A DNA stretch of 64,000 bases from Sphingomonas daechungensis (GTDB taxonomy: Bacteria > Pseudomonadota > Alphaproteobacteria > Sphingomonadales > Sphingomonadaceae). Numbering within the stretch: position 1 is the stretch's first letter; the number at the start of each line of letters is the position of its first letter. The position numbers were made by a program, and so were the translations under genes. Location: positions 186,001 through 250,000 of the forward strand of contig NZ_CP060780.1 in the NCBI RefSeq assembly GCF_014489495.1, read 5' to 3'. This document shows positions 44,504 through 53,315 of the stretch, in pieces. The notes below the pieces were generated by a model. That model had not been told where the DNA came from, did no database searches, and saw only the letters and a list, made by a program, of their open reading frames with translations.

Positions 44504-45389
44504 AGCATCATCTTTTCGATGGGCACGACGAGGATGGCGGATGCGCCCGCCCCTTCAGCTCCTGCAGGGTCTCCCAGAAGACGTTCTCCTGACAGACTGC
44601 ATGCACCGCGAAATGGCCGGGGCGTCCATGCAGCGGCAGGACAGTCGGCGCTTCGGCTCCGGGCAACAGGGCAGTGATGCGACTGAGCGCCTCCTCCGAG
44701 GCGTTGAGCATGATGTACTTCGATTCCTTGGTCGCGAGTACACCATCGATGCGGCTGAGGAGCTGGTCGGCGATGGCTTTCCGCTCGTCGTCGAGCGGTT
44801 TGCGCGTCCGGATCAGGACGGCCTGGCTCTTGAGGACAGTATCGACCGGCCGAAGACCATTGGCCTCCAAAGTCGCGCCGGTCGAAACGAGGTCGCAAAT
44901 GTAGGTGGCGATCTCGAGACGTGGCGCCAGCTCCACGGCGCCCTTCATCTGAACGACCTCGGCTTCGATCTTTCGATCGTCGAGGAAACGGCGGAGGAGA
45001 CGCGGATAGGACGTCGCGATGCGTTGCCGGGCCAGAGACTCGGGGCCCGAGTAGTTCAGGCGCTCTGGCGCGGCGATGCGGAGGCTGCACTGACCGAAGC
45101 CAAGCTCCGCAAGGACATCGAACCCGCGCTCGTTCGAACCGAGCGCAAATTCTTCAAGGACGTTCTGGCCGACGATTCCCAGCTCGCAGGCGCCATCGCT
45201 GACGAACGTCGGAATGTCGTCGTCACGGACGAACATGAGGTCGGCGGGGAAATTGCCGGCGCGCGCGCTCAGGCTGTTCTTGCCCGCCTCAATGCGAAGA
45301 CCGGACTCGCGAAGAAGATCCCGGCTCAGCTCAGAAAGACGTCCGGACCGCTGCAGCGCGATGTGGATCCGGCTCCGGTCAACCAGCAT
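44500..45389 (-). CDS. hisG: ATP phosphoribosyltransferase, long form (one frameshift at the 3' end)
   Basis: First and feedback-controlled step of His synthesis. Start ATG 45389 (LVDRSRIHIALQRSGRLSEL) overlaps the end of the yerC-like gene by 11 bases. Catalytic part: FVRDDDIPTFVSDGACELGI, ATSYPRLLRRFLDDRKIEAE, ICDLVSTGATLEANGLRPVD. The last 75 residues form the PII-like regulatory domain of HisG-long, so no HisZ is needed. One G lost near 44560 hides the true end (ILVVPIEKMML). Corrected length 296. Confidence 0.94.
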
Positions 45390-45696
45390 CGACACTCTCC
45401 AGCGCATCGATGGCAGACCGATACCCCTGGTGTGGCTCCTGCCGAAGGAATCTCCCGACACGCACGATCGTCGTCGTGCTGACGCCGGTGCCATCGTGGA
45501 TTTCGCGGTAGGACAGCTCCGTTCCATCGAGCAGCCGAGCGACGTGCCAGCGCTCCGCCAGCGCCCGCAGCTCGGACGGGGTGCAGAGGTCGCGAAGGAG
45601 CCGCTGCATGTCTGCGCGGCTTCGCGGCGTCAGGAGCGCGTCGCAAAGCTGATCGGTGAGCGCATCAACGTCGCGGGTGGGACTAAGTGGCGGCAT
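45379..45696 (-). CDS. TrpR-family regulator of the YerC/YecD type, likely his repressor
   Basis: 105 residues, all helical in appearance, with the TrpR-like core TPRSRADMQRLLRDLCTPSE, LRALAERWHVARLLDGTELS and YREIHDGTGVSTTTIVRVGR (helix-turn-helix). First gene of the minus-strand his operon, overlapping hisG. TrpR-family members of this type control histidine genes in some Firmicutes (called HisR); a similar role here is inference from position. A near-repeat TA(C/G)AACGTG occurs twice upstream. Confidence 0.85.
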   Translation of the reverse strand: MPPLSPTRDVDALTDQLCDALLTPRSRADMQRLLRDLCTPSELRALAERWHVARLLDGTELSYREIHDGTGVSTTTIVRVGRFLRQEPHQGYRSAIDALESVDAG

Positions 45697-45711
45697 GGCT
45701 CGTCTTATCGT

Positions 45712-45764
45712 TACAACGTGTTAATACAGTAGAACGTGACTAGCAGCACTCGGCGTTGAGTCAA
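45712..45764 (-). promoter_or_regulatory. Putative promoter/operator region of the his operon
   Basis: Between aroK and the yerC-like gene. On the plus strand TACAACGTG (45712-45720) and TAGAACGTG (45730-45738) form a direct repeat 18 bases apart, about 16 bases upstream of the start. A -35-like TTGACT lies at 45764-45759 on the minus strand, without a convincing -10 box. The repeat may be the operator of the TrpR-like protein. Confidence 0.35.
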
Positions 45765-45789
45765 GCCGTCGATCCAACGCAACGCCAAA

Positions 45790-46305
45790 TTATTGAAGTG
45801 CTTCGAGAACTCTCCTCAAGACCGCCTCGGGAGCAGGCATTCGACCGGTCTCAATTCGGATCTTGGCCAGCTCGTAAAAGGGCCGTCGTTGCTCCCAAAG
45901 CTCGCGGAGTTCATCGACCGTCTTGCCCGATGCAACGGGGCGCCCAGAGGATTTGGACAGCCGATCCATGACCGCTTCGAATGGAACGTCTAGCCAGATG
46001 GTCAGCGCCCTTTGGTCCAGGACTTGGCGGGTCTGGGCATCCATGCAGGCGCCTCCGCCGATCGCAACGACCTGGGGCTCGCGCCCGACAATCCGGGCGA
46101 TCGTCTCCCGTTCGATCCGCCGGAACTCAGGCTCGCCGAAGTCTCGAAAAATGGTGGGAATGGCGCACCCCATTTCCTTCTCGATCTCTCGATCCGTATC
46201 GATGAAGGGAAGCTCAAGCTCCCGAGCGAGCAGGCGGCCGATCTTAGACTTTCCAGCCGCCATGAAGCCGACGAGGACGAGAGGCTTGCTAGGAAAGCGC
46301 GCCAC
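45790..46305 (-). CDS. aroK: Shikimate kinase
   Basis: Phosphorylates shikimate. 171 residues. GTG 46305 (ARFPSKPLVLVGFMAAGKSK) overlaps the corrected aroQ end. Walker A is GFMAAGKSKIG; shikimate-binding Asp in LPFIDTDREIEKEMG; FRDFGEPEFRRIERE; GGGACMDAQTRQVLDQR; lid region RPVASGKTVDELRELWEQR. As written the frame continues backwards into aroQ, but that is due to one lost base. Confidence 0.93.
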   Translation of the reverse strand: MARFPSKPLVLVGFMAAGKSKIGRLLARELELPFIDTDREIEKEMGCAIPTIFRDFGEPEFRRIERETIARIVGREPQVVAIGGGACMDAQTRQVLDQRALTIWLDVPFEAVMDRLSKSSGRPVASGKTVDELRELWEQRRPFYELAKIRIETGRMPAPEAVLRRVLEALQ

Positions 46306-46764
46306 CAGTGCCCAGGATGTAGCGCAGCGCCAGAAGGTAGCCTTCCGTGCCCAGCCCGAGATCACCCCTTTTGCCGCCGCGGTGGTCTTGGTCTCGGCGC
46401 GCCAGCTCTCCTTGCGCGCGTGGACGTTGCTGATGTGGACCTCCACGACGGGTGCCGAGCAAGCCAGCAAGGCGTCCAGGACCGCGACGGAATAGGAGTA
46501 GCCGGCGGGGTTGATCACGATGCCGTTAGAGTGTCGGGCCGCCTGGATCTGATCGATCAGGCTCCCTTCGCTGTTGGTCTGGTGGAATTCCAGCGTCACG
46601 CCCGCGGACTTGCACAGGTCCAGGCACGCGCGCTCGACGTCCGCCAAGGTCGCGGTTCCGTAAACCTCGGGCTCCCGCTCTCCGAGGAGATTGAGGTTCG
46701 GCCCGTTCAAAACGTGGATTGTCGCCGGCTTGCGACTTTTGGATCCCGAACCAGGCTTCGCCAG
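46289..46764 (-). CDS. aroQ: 3-dehydroquinate dehydratase, type II (one frameshift; start uncertain)
   Basis: Third step of the shikimate path. The type II signature IHVLNGPNLNLLGEREPEVY is clear, followed by FHQTNSEGSLIDQIQAARHS, INPAGYSYSVAVLDALLACS and EVHISNVHARKESWRA. One G lost near 46357 shifts the frame; repair gives GLGTEGYLLALRYILG and a stop at 46289. There is no ATG, GTG or TTG at the expected N-terminus; the frame is open to CTG 46764, which has GGGAGGG before it. The start codon may be misread or unusual. Confidence 0.88.
46739..46750. promoter_or_regulatory. Putative operator at the aroQ 5' end
   Basis: TTGGATCCCGAA is a palindrome-family copy. It lies either just upstream of, or inside, the first codons of aroQ depending on which start is used. 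About 95 bases from the lysA-side copy. Confidence 0.35.
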
Positions 46765-46833
46765 GACGCCCTCCCTCTTCTTAAATGCCAGTGAATGTCG
46801 GGTATCCACCGGATTTTGGCAATGCAATCCAAT

Positions 46834-46845
46834 TTGGGATCCCTT
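46834..46845. promoter_or_regulatory. Putative operator between aroQ and lysA
   Basis: TTGGGATCCCTT, a near-perfect copy, lies 33 bases before the lysA start and about 70 bases from aroQ, in the divergent gap. CAATCC just before it extends the AT-rich flank. No clear promoter boxes could be assigned. Confidence 0.5.
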
Positions 46846-46878
46846 GCGCTCAGCGGGAAGCTGTGCGTTGGGGCGGCG

Positions 46879-48131
46879 ATGGATCATTTCGAGATCAGGA
46901 ACGGCGAGCTCTTCTGTGAGGAAGTCCCGCTGGCGGAAATCGCGGTAGCGGTCGGCACTCCCGCCTACGTCTATTCGACCGCCACGATGCTCCGTCATGC
47001 CGAGGTGTTGAAGTCTTCGCTTGGAGGCCTTGGCGATCCCCTCATTGCCTATGCGGTCAAGGCGAACCCGAATCCCGCAGTGCTGGCGACGCTCGCGCAG
47101 GCGGGCCTGGGAGCGGACGTCGTTTCGGGCGGCGAGATCCAGCGCGCACGGGCCGCCGGCATCCCCGCGGACAGGATCGTCTTCTCCGGTGTCGGCAAGA
47201 CCGCGGAGGAGATGCGGCTCGCGCTTGCCGAAGGTGTCTACCAGTTCAACCTCGAATCTATGGCTGAAGCGGAGACCCTGTCGGCGATTGCAACGTCGCT
47301 GGGCGTCACCGCGCCGGTGGCGTTCAGGGTTAATCCGGACGTATCGGCCGGCACCCACGCGAAAATCACGACCGGCATTGCCGAGAGCAAGTTCGGCATC
47401 GCGATCGGCGAAGCGCCCGCAGCCTATGCGCATATCGCGAATCTGCCCGGACTCTCCGCGCAAGGCGTAGCCGTTCACATTGGCAGCCAGCTCACCGACC
47501 TTGCTCCGCTGGAGCGAGCATTCGTCAGGGTCGGCGACCTGCTCAGCGACCTGCGCTCGCAGGGACTTGAGCTTCGCGTCGCCGATCTCGGTGGAGGACT
47601 TGGCGTTCCGTACAACCCCGACCTGCCCGCACCCCAGGCCCTCAGGAATATGGCGAGATGGTGCGGCGCGTCACGCGCGATTGGAAGGAGCGGCTGGTTT
47701 TCGAGCCAGGACGCCTGATCGTCGGAAACGCTGGTGTACTTCTGTCCGGGGTGGTCCGCATCAAGCCGGGCGCCGTCCACCCGTTCGTGATCGTCGATGC
47801 GGCGATGAACGATCTGATCCGGCCCGCGCTTTACGACGCGTGGCATCAGATCGACGGGGTCAGGCCCACCGGCGATCGCTGGATCGCCAACGTTGTCGGG
47901 CCTGTCTGCGAATCCGGCGACACCTTCGCGACCGCCCGAGTCATGGACCGGATGGTCGAAGGAGACCTGCTGGTTTTCAGGACTGCTGGAGCTTACGCGG
48001 CGGCGATGTCGAGCACTTACAACTCGCGCCCACTGACGCCGGAAGTTCTCGTGAACGGCGATCGTTGGTGCGTGGTCAGGCCCCGCGTCGATGTGATCGA
48101 TATTTGTCCGGCCGACCAGCCCCGTGGCTGA
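46879..48131 (+). CDS. lysA: Diaminopimelate decarboxylase (frameshifted near 47640)
   Basis: PLP enzyme making lysine from meso-diaminopimelate. ATG 46879 gives DHFEIRNGELFCEEVPLAEI, the usual start. PLP lysine in IAYAVKANPNPAVLATLAQA; SGGEIQRARAAGI; HIGSQLTDLAPLERAF; DLGGGLGVPYNPDLPAP. Two compensating indels near 47635-47650 separate this from the C-terminal barrel (LVFEPGRLIVGNAGVLL, CESGDTFATARVMDR, AYAAAMSSTYNSRPLTPEVL, NGDRWCVVRPR). Corrected length about 418. Monocistronic as far as visible. Confidence 0.94.
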
Positions 48132-48147
48132 ATGTTCCCTAGGACGG

Positions 48148-48567
48148 CTAAGCGGTATACCCGGAAGACCTGGCGATGGCGTCGAGCCAAGCCTCGAGCG
48201 AGCATCGGACGAGATCCACGCCCGAACTGCTCCCGGAGAAGGTCCTGCCTTTGTGATCGATTTCAACCTCGATCGTGATTGGCAAAGCACCCTCTTCCTC
48301 CGGCGGACCGGACCGCACGTTGTAACTGAGAAGGTGCGGGCTCACGCCCACGATGTGGCTCGCGGCCACGAATGCCGCATCGAACGCGCCGGGGGCGGTC
48401 CCGATATCGGTCACACGACCTCTTTCGGGATGCTCAAGCTCCACGCGCGCAACGGGCCATGCATCCTTCAACACCGGCGACCGAATATCAATTCGCCGCA
48501 GGCGCCACTGCCGGGCATCCAGATCCTGAACCGTCGCGGCCTCTTCAGTGATCGTCGTACTGTCCAT
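48148..48567 (-). CDS. Stand-alone LeuA-type allosteric (dimerisation/regulatory) domain protein
   Basis: 139 residues from ATG 48567 (another in-frame ATG at 48603 adds 12). From residue 20 it matches the C-terminal regulatory domain of the LeuA encoded at 10550-12130: RIDIRSPVLKDAWPVARVEL against LDIRAPLSVSAWPVVRVELE, then GRVTDIGTAPGAFDAAFVAA against GRVTDIASAPGALDGAFAAV, then a shared strand pattern to the end. No catalytic barrel is present and none precedes it, so it is not a truncated leuA in place. It may sense leucine or a related ligand and act on LeuA or another partner. Two palindrome-family operators lie upstream. Convergent with lysA. Confidence 0.8.
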   Translation of the reverse strand: MDSTTITEEAATVQDLDARQWRLRRIDIRSPVLKDAWPVARVELEHPERGRVTDIGTAPGAFDAAFVAASHIVGVSPHLLSYNVRSGPPEEEGALPITIEVEIDHKGRTFSGSSSGVDLVRCSLEAWLDAIARSSGYTA

Positions 48568-48626
48568 AGTTCGCCCACCAGTCGCAGAGCGAAGCAAACG
48601 CATTAGTGGCGCTCGGCTCTCGCGTC

Positions 48627-48638
48627 GGGATACAATAA
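48627..48638. promoter_or_regulatory. Putative operator upstream of the LeuA-domain gene (proximal)
   Basis: CGGGATACAATA resembles the ilvD copy (GGATACAATT) and lies 60 bases before ATG 48567. It is imperfect on its left arm, so it counts as a weak family member. Confidence 0.3.
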
Positions 48639-48686
48639 TTAGCGGCCGAACGCCATTTCGGACGCTATCGGGCGACAGAAGAGATT

Positions 48687-48698
48687 TTGGGACCCCAA
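48687..48698. promoter_or_regulatory. Putative operator upstream of the LeuA-domain gene (distal)
   Basis: TTGGGACCCCAA has both five-base arms of the shared palindrome intact and differs only in the central pair. It lies 120 bases before ATG 48567 and 36 bases from the tRNA fragment. Confidence 0.45.
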
Positions 48699-48733
48699 GG
48701 CTGCAGCATCGTTCGACGCCGATCGGGGAAAAA

Positions 48734-48782
48734 TGGTGGGCGTGGCAAGGATTGAACTTGCGACCCCTGCGATGTCAACACG
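48734..48782 (-). tRNA. tRNA-Val(GAC) 3' half, probable integration-site remnant
   Basis: Read on the minus strand it ends CACGCCC-A-CCA with a perfect T arm (GCAAG, TTCAATC, CTTGC) and an anticodon loop TTGACAT (anticodon GAC, Val), followed by the 3' anticodon strand CGCAG. The 5' half does not fit: no GGGCGTG acceptor strand, no complete D arm, and the 5' anticodon strand pairs poorly. So only about 49 bases of the gene remain. Elements that integrate in tRNA genes leave exactly such a 3' copy at one end and an intact tRNA at the other, here expected beyond the right edge of the window. Confidence 0.7.
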
Positions 48783-48870
48783 AGCCGCCTTAGCTAATCT
48801 GTTGATTTTTCATCGTTCTGCGCAGCAGCAAAAACTGATTTACCCAACCACGAGGGTTTCAACAACGGTT

Positions 48871-48889
48871 CTGGTTCACATTGAACCAG
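48871..48889. repeat. Inverted repeat in the 275-base gap before the kinase gene
   Basis: Perfect 8-base arms CTGGTTCA and TGAACCAG around CAT. The gap 48783-49057 otherwise holds no gene that I can support and is less GC-rich than the flanking biosynthetic DNA. The repeat lies 170 bases before the kinase start; it could be an operator or a recombinase arm site. Confidence 0.5.
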
Positions 48890-49057
48890 CCGAACACTGC
48901 AGGTGCAACGCCCACCTAAGTCCCTGATCGTGCGTTCTTTTCATGAAGAACCGATTGATCTCCAAATAAGATGACTGGCCGAAACTGAAAAGAAGCATTG
49001 ATGCGCTTGATGGACAATCATTAAGCGTTAGCCTGCACCGATAAGGAGGAGCGGCGG

Positions 49058-50457
49058 TTGGACCAGGCAAAAGCGCTGAGCCTAGAGGAACAGCTCCGCG
49101 GTCAGGAACTTGATGGATGGACCATCGAGCGGCTGGTCAATTACGGGAAATCGGCTGCGGTGTTCCTCGGCCGGAAGGCTGGCAACCTAGCGGCTGTAAA
49201 GGTCTTCGATACCGAACTAATCGAACGCTATGGCGATTCGACGCAAATGGAAAGGATCGAGCGGGAGCTCGAACTTCGCGGACAATCTCACGATCATCTC
49301 GTATCAATCTACGGTGGCGGGCACGACGAAACGAGGAACATCTACTTCGTCGTCATGGAATTCTTAGACGGCCCAAATTTGAAAGAGGCGCTAAGCACCG
49401 TCGAAACTGATCAGATCCCTGGGCTTATCTCGCAGCTCGCCTCCGCTGCCAGATTCCTTGAAGAGAAGGACCTGGTCCACAGAGACATAAAGCCCGAAAA
49501 TATCGCCATTTTGGATGCCGGTCATCGACTAGTTTTAATGGACTTCGGCGTCATCCGCCCGATTAAGGGTTCCAACTTGACGGATCCCGAGGGCATTCAG
49601 GCATTCGTTGGCACTCTGCAATACTCCTCGCCCGAGTTCCTTTTGCGAGAAGAAACCCAAGACCTGGAGGGTTATAGAGCCCTTACGTTTTACCAGATTG
49701 GAGCCGTGCTTCACGACCTCATCACCAAAAAGCCGCTCTTTGAGCAATTCGCCAATCCCTACGCGAAGCTGGTCAACGCAGTGCAATTTGAACGTCCGAG
49801 CATTGTGAATCCGGCTGTGTCGCAGCGCCTGATCGACCTGGCGGAACGGTGCCTTTTGAAGAACCCAGTAACACGTTTGAAGGTGGTGCGCTGGGACGAC
49901 TTTTTCGCGACCGAGCCGGCCGCTCGCGTATCGCCCCGAGAGCGCGTTGCTGAACGCATGGTGACTGTGCGCGCTCAGTCAGAGAGCGGGGCCGAAAGCC
50001 GACTCGGCCAGCTCGTTTCGTGGACACAATGCGAAGGAACGTTCTCGGCCAGCTCAAACTGGCTGCGACCGCCGCCAAGACATCAATGCCTGGCCTTCCG
50101 AGAATGCGAAACTGTCGTTGTGAAGGAAACGAGGCCTGCGCTGAGTTCCACTTCGAACCAGACGGTGATGCGGGCTTCCAGCATGGCCTAGCGATACGCG
50201 CATGCGTTGATGTCATAGACCCTTCTGAGAACGTCGTTGCTTGCACCGGCAGTGCCTATCTGCCCAAGCGGCCTGGCGGCCCTCCACCGCCCGAAGAGGA
50301 TAGGTTGTGGTTCCAAGGCGTGCTCGACAACGTATCCCTCCATGCCGCATTCCAAGACTTCTTCTTCGCCGCGGCGGAATGGGGATTGTCGGTCTCCCCA
50401 GGCGTGGAGGAAGGTTTTGCAGAGATATTTCGACCAGAGCTCGGTGGAGAGGAGTAA
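49058..50457 (+). CDS. Serine/threonine protein kinase with unknown C-terminal domain (one frameshift)
   Basis: Hanks-type kinase: glycine loop region NYGKSAAVFLGRKAGNLAAV, ATP lysine in AAVKVFD, catalytic loop LVHRDIKPENIAILD, DFG in LVLMDFGVIRP, and a TLQYSSPEFLL activation segment. Kinase domain covers about residues 20-285. Start TTG 49058 follows AAGGAGGA. One lost base near 50010 shifts the frame; the continuing frame runs to TAA 50455 and adds about 140 residues with no domain I recognise. No membrane segment. The helicase gene begins 2 bases after it, so the two are probably co-translated. Likely a defence or stress module; target unknown. Confidence 0.85.
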
Positions 50458-50459
50458 GG

Positions 50460-51618
50460 ATGGACGAGACCTGGTGGCGAACCCTGAACAGCTCGATCCC
50501 GATCAACAAGATATTGTGTCGCTACCTCTGGAAGGTAGTCATCTGGTGATTGGCCCGCCGGGCAGCGGCAAGACGAACCTGCTCCTGCTACGAGCGTCGT
50601 ATCTGACGAGAGCCGGCCGACCCAACATAGCTGTCATCACGTTCGGACGTGTCCTTCGGGAGTTCCTGGCCACCGGCGCCGGTAATTATCCCTTCGAACC
50701 AAGGCGTCTACAAACATTTCGCACTTGGGCAGTTGATCTACTCAAAGCCAATGGCGACAATGTTGATACGACTGGCAAGTTTCCTGAAATAAGGAGACGA
50801 ATTATGCTGTCTCTTACTGACCTTGCTGGAAGATCTGGTGCAGAATTGCGATTCGATTGCATTCTTGTTGATGAAGCTCAAGATTACACTATCGAAGAAA
50901 TAAAGATAATTAGAAGCTTCTGTGACGAAATATTTGCAGTTGGTGACAACGATCAGAGAATATACGAATCAGACGGCGCTCTCGGATATTTAGGGTCGGT
51001 CTGTAATGTGGCTCCAGAACTAAAATATCATTACAGGAATGGCACGGCAATCTGCATTCTTGCTGATGGGATAATGAATAGAGTTGACGGAGGAATGCTA
51101 GAGACGTGCAATTATGACGAGAGCACCTATCCTTCGACTGTGCGCCGTTTGGGCGGGCTAGCTCTATCCGATCAGATTGCCGCCGCCGTGCCAGAGTTAG
51201 AGACACAGCTCGTCGCGTATCCCAATGAATGGATCGGTGTGCTTGCACCGTTGAAGGTGGATGTCGGTCGTGTGTTCGAAGCGTTGTCAGACACGGCCGT
51301 CGGCGACAAGGTTCAGCTCCAGCGCTATGAAGATGGCTACGACACGCTTGATCGTGAGAAGCCCATCATCGTAACCACAATGCACTCGGCAAAGGGCTGG
51401 AGTTCAGGGCAGCGCATCTTTTCGCGCTCGACACCATAACCAAGCTCGATAACCACCAGCGCGTAGCCTACACTGCAGTCACTCGCGCTAAAACAAGTTT
51501 GGCGCTGTATCATGAAGGTTCTGTGCCAGGATATATTGAGCGCGGCTTAGTGGCTCTAGAAGGTGCGCCCTCTGAGGCGCCGAGCCTCGGTGAGCTGTTC
51601 GGAGGGGCCTCGAAATGA
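50460..51618 (+). CDS. UvrD/Rep-like superfamily 1 helicase (two frameshifts)
   Basis: ATG 50460 follows a strong site (GAGGAG); the frame must change near 50482, or GTG 50474 could be the start. Motifs: Walker A LVIGPPGSGKTNLLLLRASY; Walker B FDCILVDEAQDYTIEEIKII; motif III-like AVGDNDQRIYES; motif V-like TTMHSAKGLEF after one G is added near 51401; motif VI VAYTAVTRAKTSLALYHEG. At about 386 residues it lacks the large inserted subdomains of UvrD, so it is a minimal SF1 ATPase. The stretch 50760-51130 is clearly AT-richer than the rest. Overlaps the next gene by 4 bases. Confidence 0.85.
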
Positions 51619-52724
51619 ACCAGGCGGCACTCTCGCGACCCGACTTCCTCGACTGGCTGGGCAGCACGGCGCAAGGACGGGCGCTGCTCCCGCCGCCGCC
51701 CATGTCGCGATCAAACAAAGACGCGCAAATCCACCTCTACTGGTTCCGACCTGATGAAGAACCGTTGATCGCCGTGCCAGCAGCCGAGATGCGCGACTTC
51801 TTGGCTTTCACCTCCACATACGTGGGCACGCACACTCCTTTCAGCGCCTTCTTCCGAGTGGTTGCGAAGGAAGTCGCGGATCAACTCATGGCGCGAGATG
51901 AAGAGCAACGCGTTCCTGCCGAGGCCCTGATTGGTGCTCTTATAGCCGAAGCGTCACTCAACGGCGGTTCGAACGCTCAGCGATTGTCTGAGATAAGCAT
52001 ACAATTGTGCTTACGATGCTCCTCCGCATCGGTGATCGGTGCGGCGCTAACAGGATACAATCTGGAACTAGCACTCGCAGCACTAGACAGATGGCGTTCA
52101 GTCCGTGACACGCTAAGAGCCGCAACAGAACGCGTGCCAGCTCGTCTGATGAGGGACTTCTGGTCGAATGCTCTGGGCGCACTTTCTCACCCCGATGGCT
52201 TGCATTTTGCTGACGTTGACCCTCGCCTTCTCGAGCTGGTTTCAGCTGCACAGAGTGGCTCTGATAGCGACGCGGCCGGCATCAACTGGTTAAGCGGTTT
52301 GCTGCCGGGAGGGCAGCAGATTTGGCAGATGTTGCGGGCCAGCCGTGAAGACCGCGTTCGGGCTTTGGATCGACTTCGGACAGAACTTACGATGACCGGC
52401 GTGGATCAAGAGCGGCAAGACATGTTCGTAGGCTTTGCTGCTTCGATGGTTGCAGAAGGATCTTTTAATTACCTTCCACTCACGCTGAACCACGCCCAAA
52501 AGTCTCCGATGGCGGTCATTTGGTTTGGTTTCTTCGCTGGGCTCAATCCAAATAGCGACGTGATGACCACAGGCGACTGTCTTGGCCGGCGGCTCTTTCG
52601 ATCACTTGCAAGCCCTCGCAATAGCCTTCGCCCCATCGAGGCAGACATTAACTATGAAGAGTTTCTTCTGCTGAATCAGGAAAATCGCATACCGAAGATC
52701 CGAACTGAAAGCCGCGGGTTATAA
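51615..52724 (+). CDS. Unknown protein, third gene of the kinase-helicase operon
   Basis: 369 residues, intact, start ATG overlapping the helicase stop (ATGA), which argues for a functional link. Mostly helical in appearance, with Leu/Ala-rich stretches (VPAEALIGALIAEASLNGGS; LALAALDRWRSVRDTLRAAT). No signal peptide or membrane span, no motif I recognise. N-terminal Pro-rich spot LLPPPPMSRSN. It may be an effector or scaffold for the helicase. Confidence 0.7.
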   Translation: MNQAALSRPDFLDWLGSTAQGRALLPPPPMSRSNKDAQIHLYWFRPDEEPLIAVPAAEMRDFLAFTSTYVGTHTPFSAFFRVVAKEVADQLMARDEEQRVPAEALIGALIAEASLNGGSNAQRLSEISIQLCLRCSSASVIGAALTGYNLELALAALDRWRSVRDTLRAATERVPARLMRDFWSNALGALSHPDGLHFADVDPRLLELVSAAQSGSDSDAAGINWLSGLLPGGQQIWQMLRASREDRVRALDRLRTELTMTGVDQERQDMFVGFAASMVAEGSFNYLPLTLNHAQKSPMAVIWFGFFAGLNPNSDVMTTGDCLGRRLFRSLASPRNSLRPIEADINYEEFLLLNQENRIPKIRTESRGL

Positions 52725-52780
52725 ACATAGAGCTTCTTCCGGGCGTGTCGGGGAGGTTTCCGATTGCCCGCGAAACGCAA

Positions 52781-53235
52781 ATGACGGCGGAATCGACGAG
52801 CGACGTTCGTCAGCGCGCTGGCCAACTGGACATGGCAAGAAAGCTTTCTGCGCAGCTCCAGAGTGTTCTCCGGGATTTGGATACGCGATTAGGGTCAGAT
52901 CAGCCGCTTTTTGAAGGCGATCATGTTCGATCGAGCACTTCACGATCGACAGCTAAGCGAAGACCGCGCTGAGCACTGGACCGTAATGTGGATGGCAGAA
53001 ACGCTGAACTGCCGCCTGATAGGCGGCATCCGGCTAGAGCCGCAGTGCAAGCTTTTAGGACATCGAAATACCTTGCACGCTCTTGGTATTCCAATTTCGG
53101 TCAGCTCATTCAGAACAATGCCTTAGCGAGAGGTCATTCCGCCACTTGCAGCTCGACCGCTACGCTGCGGGACTTGTCCAGCGCGAGCTCCGGGCCATTG
53201 CAAGGTCTCGCTTGGTGCTCGCGTAACCCCTCCCC
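52781..53235 (+). CDS. Probable small gene disrupted by frameshifts, function unknown
   Basis: Coding-like sequence passes between frames: from ATG 52781 (TAESTSDVRQRAGQLDMARK, LSAQLQSVLRDLDTRL), then from about 52911 (MFDRALHDRQLSEDRAEHWT, VMWMAETLNCRLIGGIRLEP), then from about 53050 (TSKYLARSWYSNFGQLIQNN), then to about 53215 (RHLQLDRYAAGLVQRELRAI). Together about 150 residues. Whether the indels are errors or real decay cannot be told. The sequence may even be continuous with the next gene, since the frame of 53316 is open back to about 53223. Confidence 0.4.
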
Positions 53236-53315
53236 TCACCTTTGCAGAGCGAGATATTGACAACTTCGCTCTGCAGATTTATCTGTGCAGACAAATCTCG
53301 TCTGGAGATTCCCGG

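Noticed and set aside
46765-46878. Lysine riboswitch upstream of lysA
   Set aside because: The aroQ-lysA gap is too short for the roughly 170-base L-box and shows no matching helices; only operator-like palindromes are present.
45790-47478. A 562-residue minus-strand frame joining sequence opposite lysA, AroQ and AroK
   Set aside because: The first part is a lysA shadow and the AroQ-AroK join arises from one lost G near 46357; repair gives AroQ a stop at 46289 and AroK its own GTG.
48783-48900. Complete tRNA gene including the 5' half
   Set aside because: The sequence beyond the anticodon loop has no acceptor strand complementary to CACGCCC and no full D arm.
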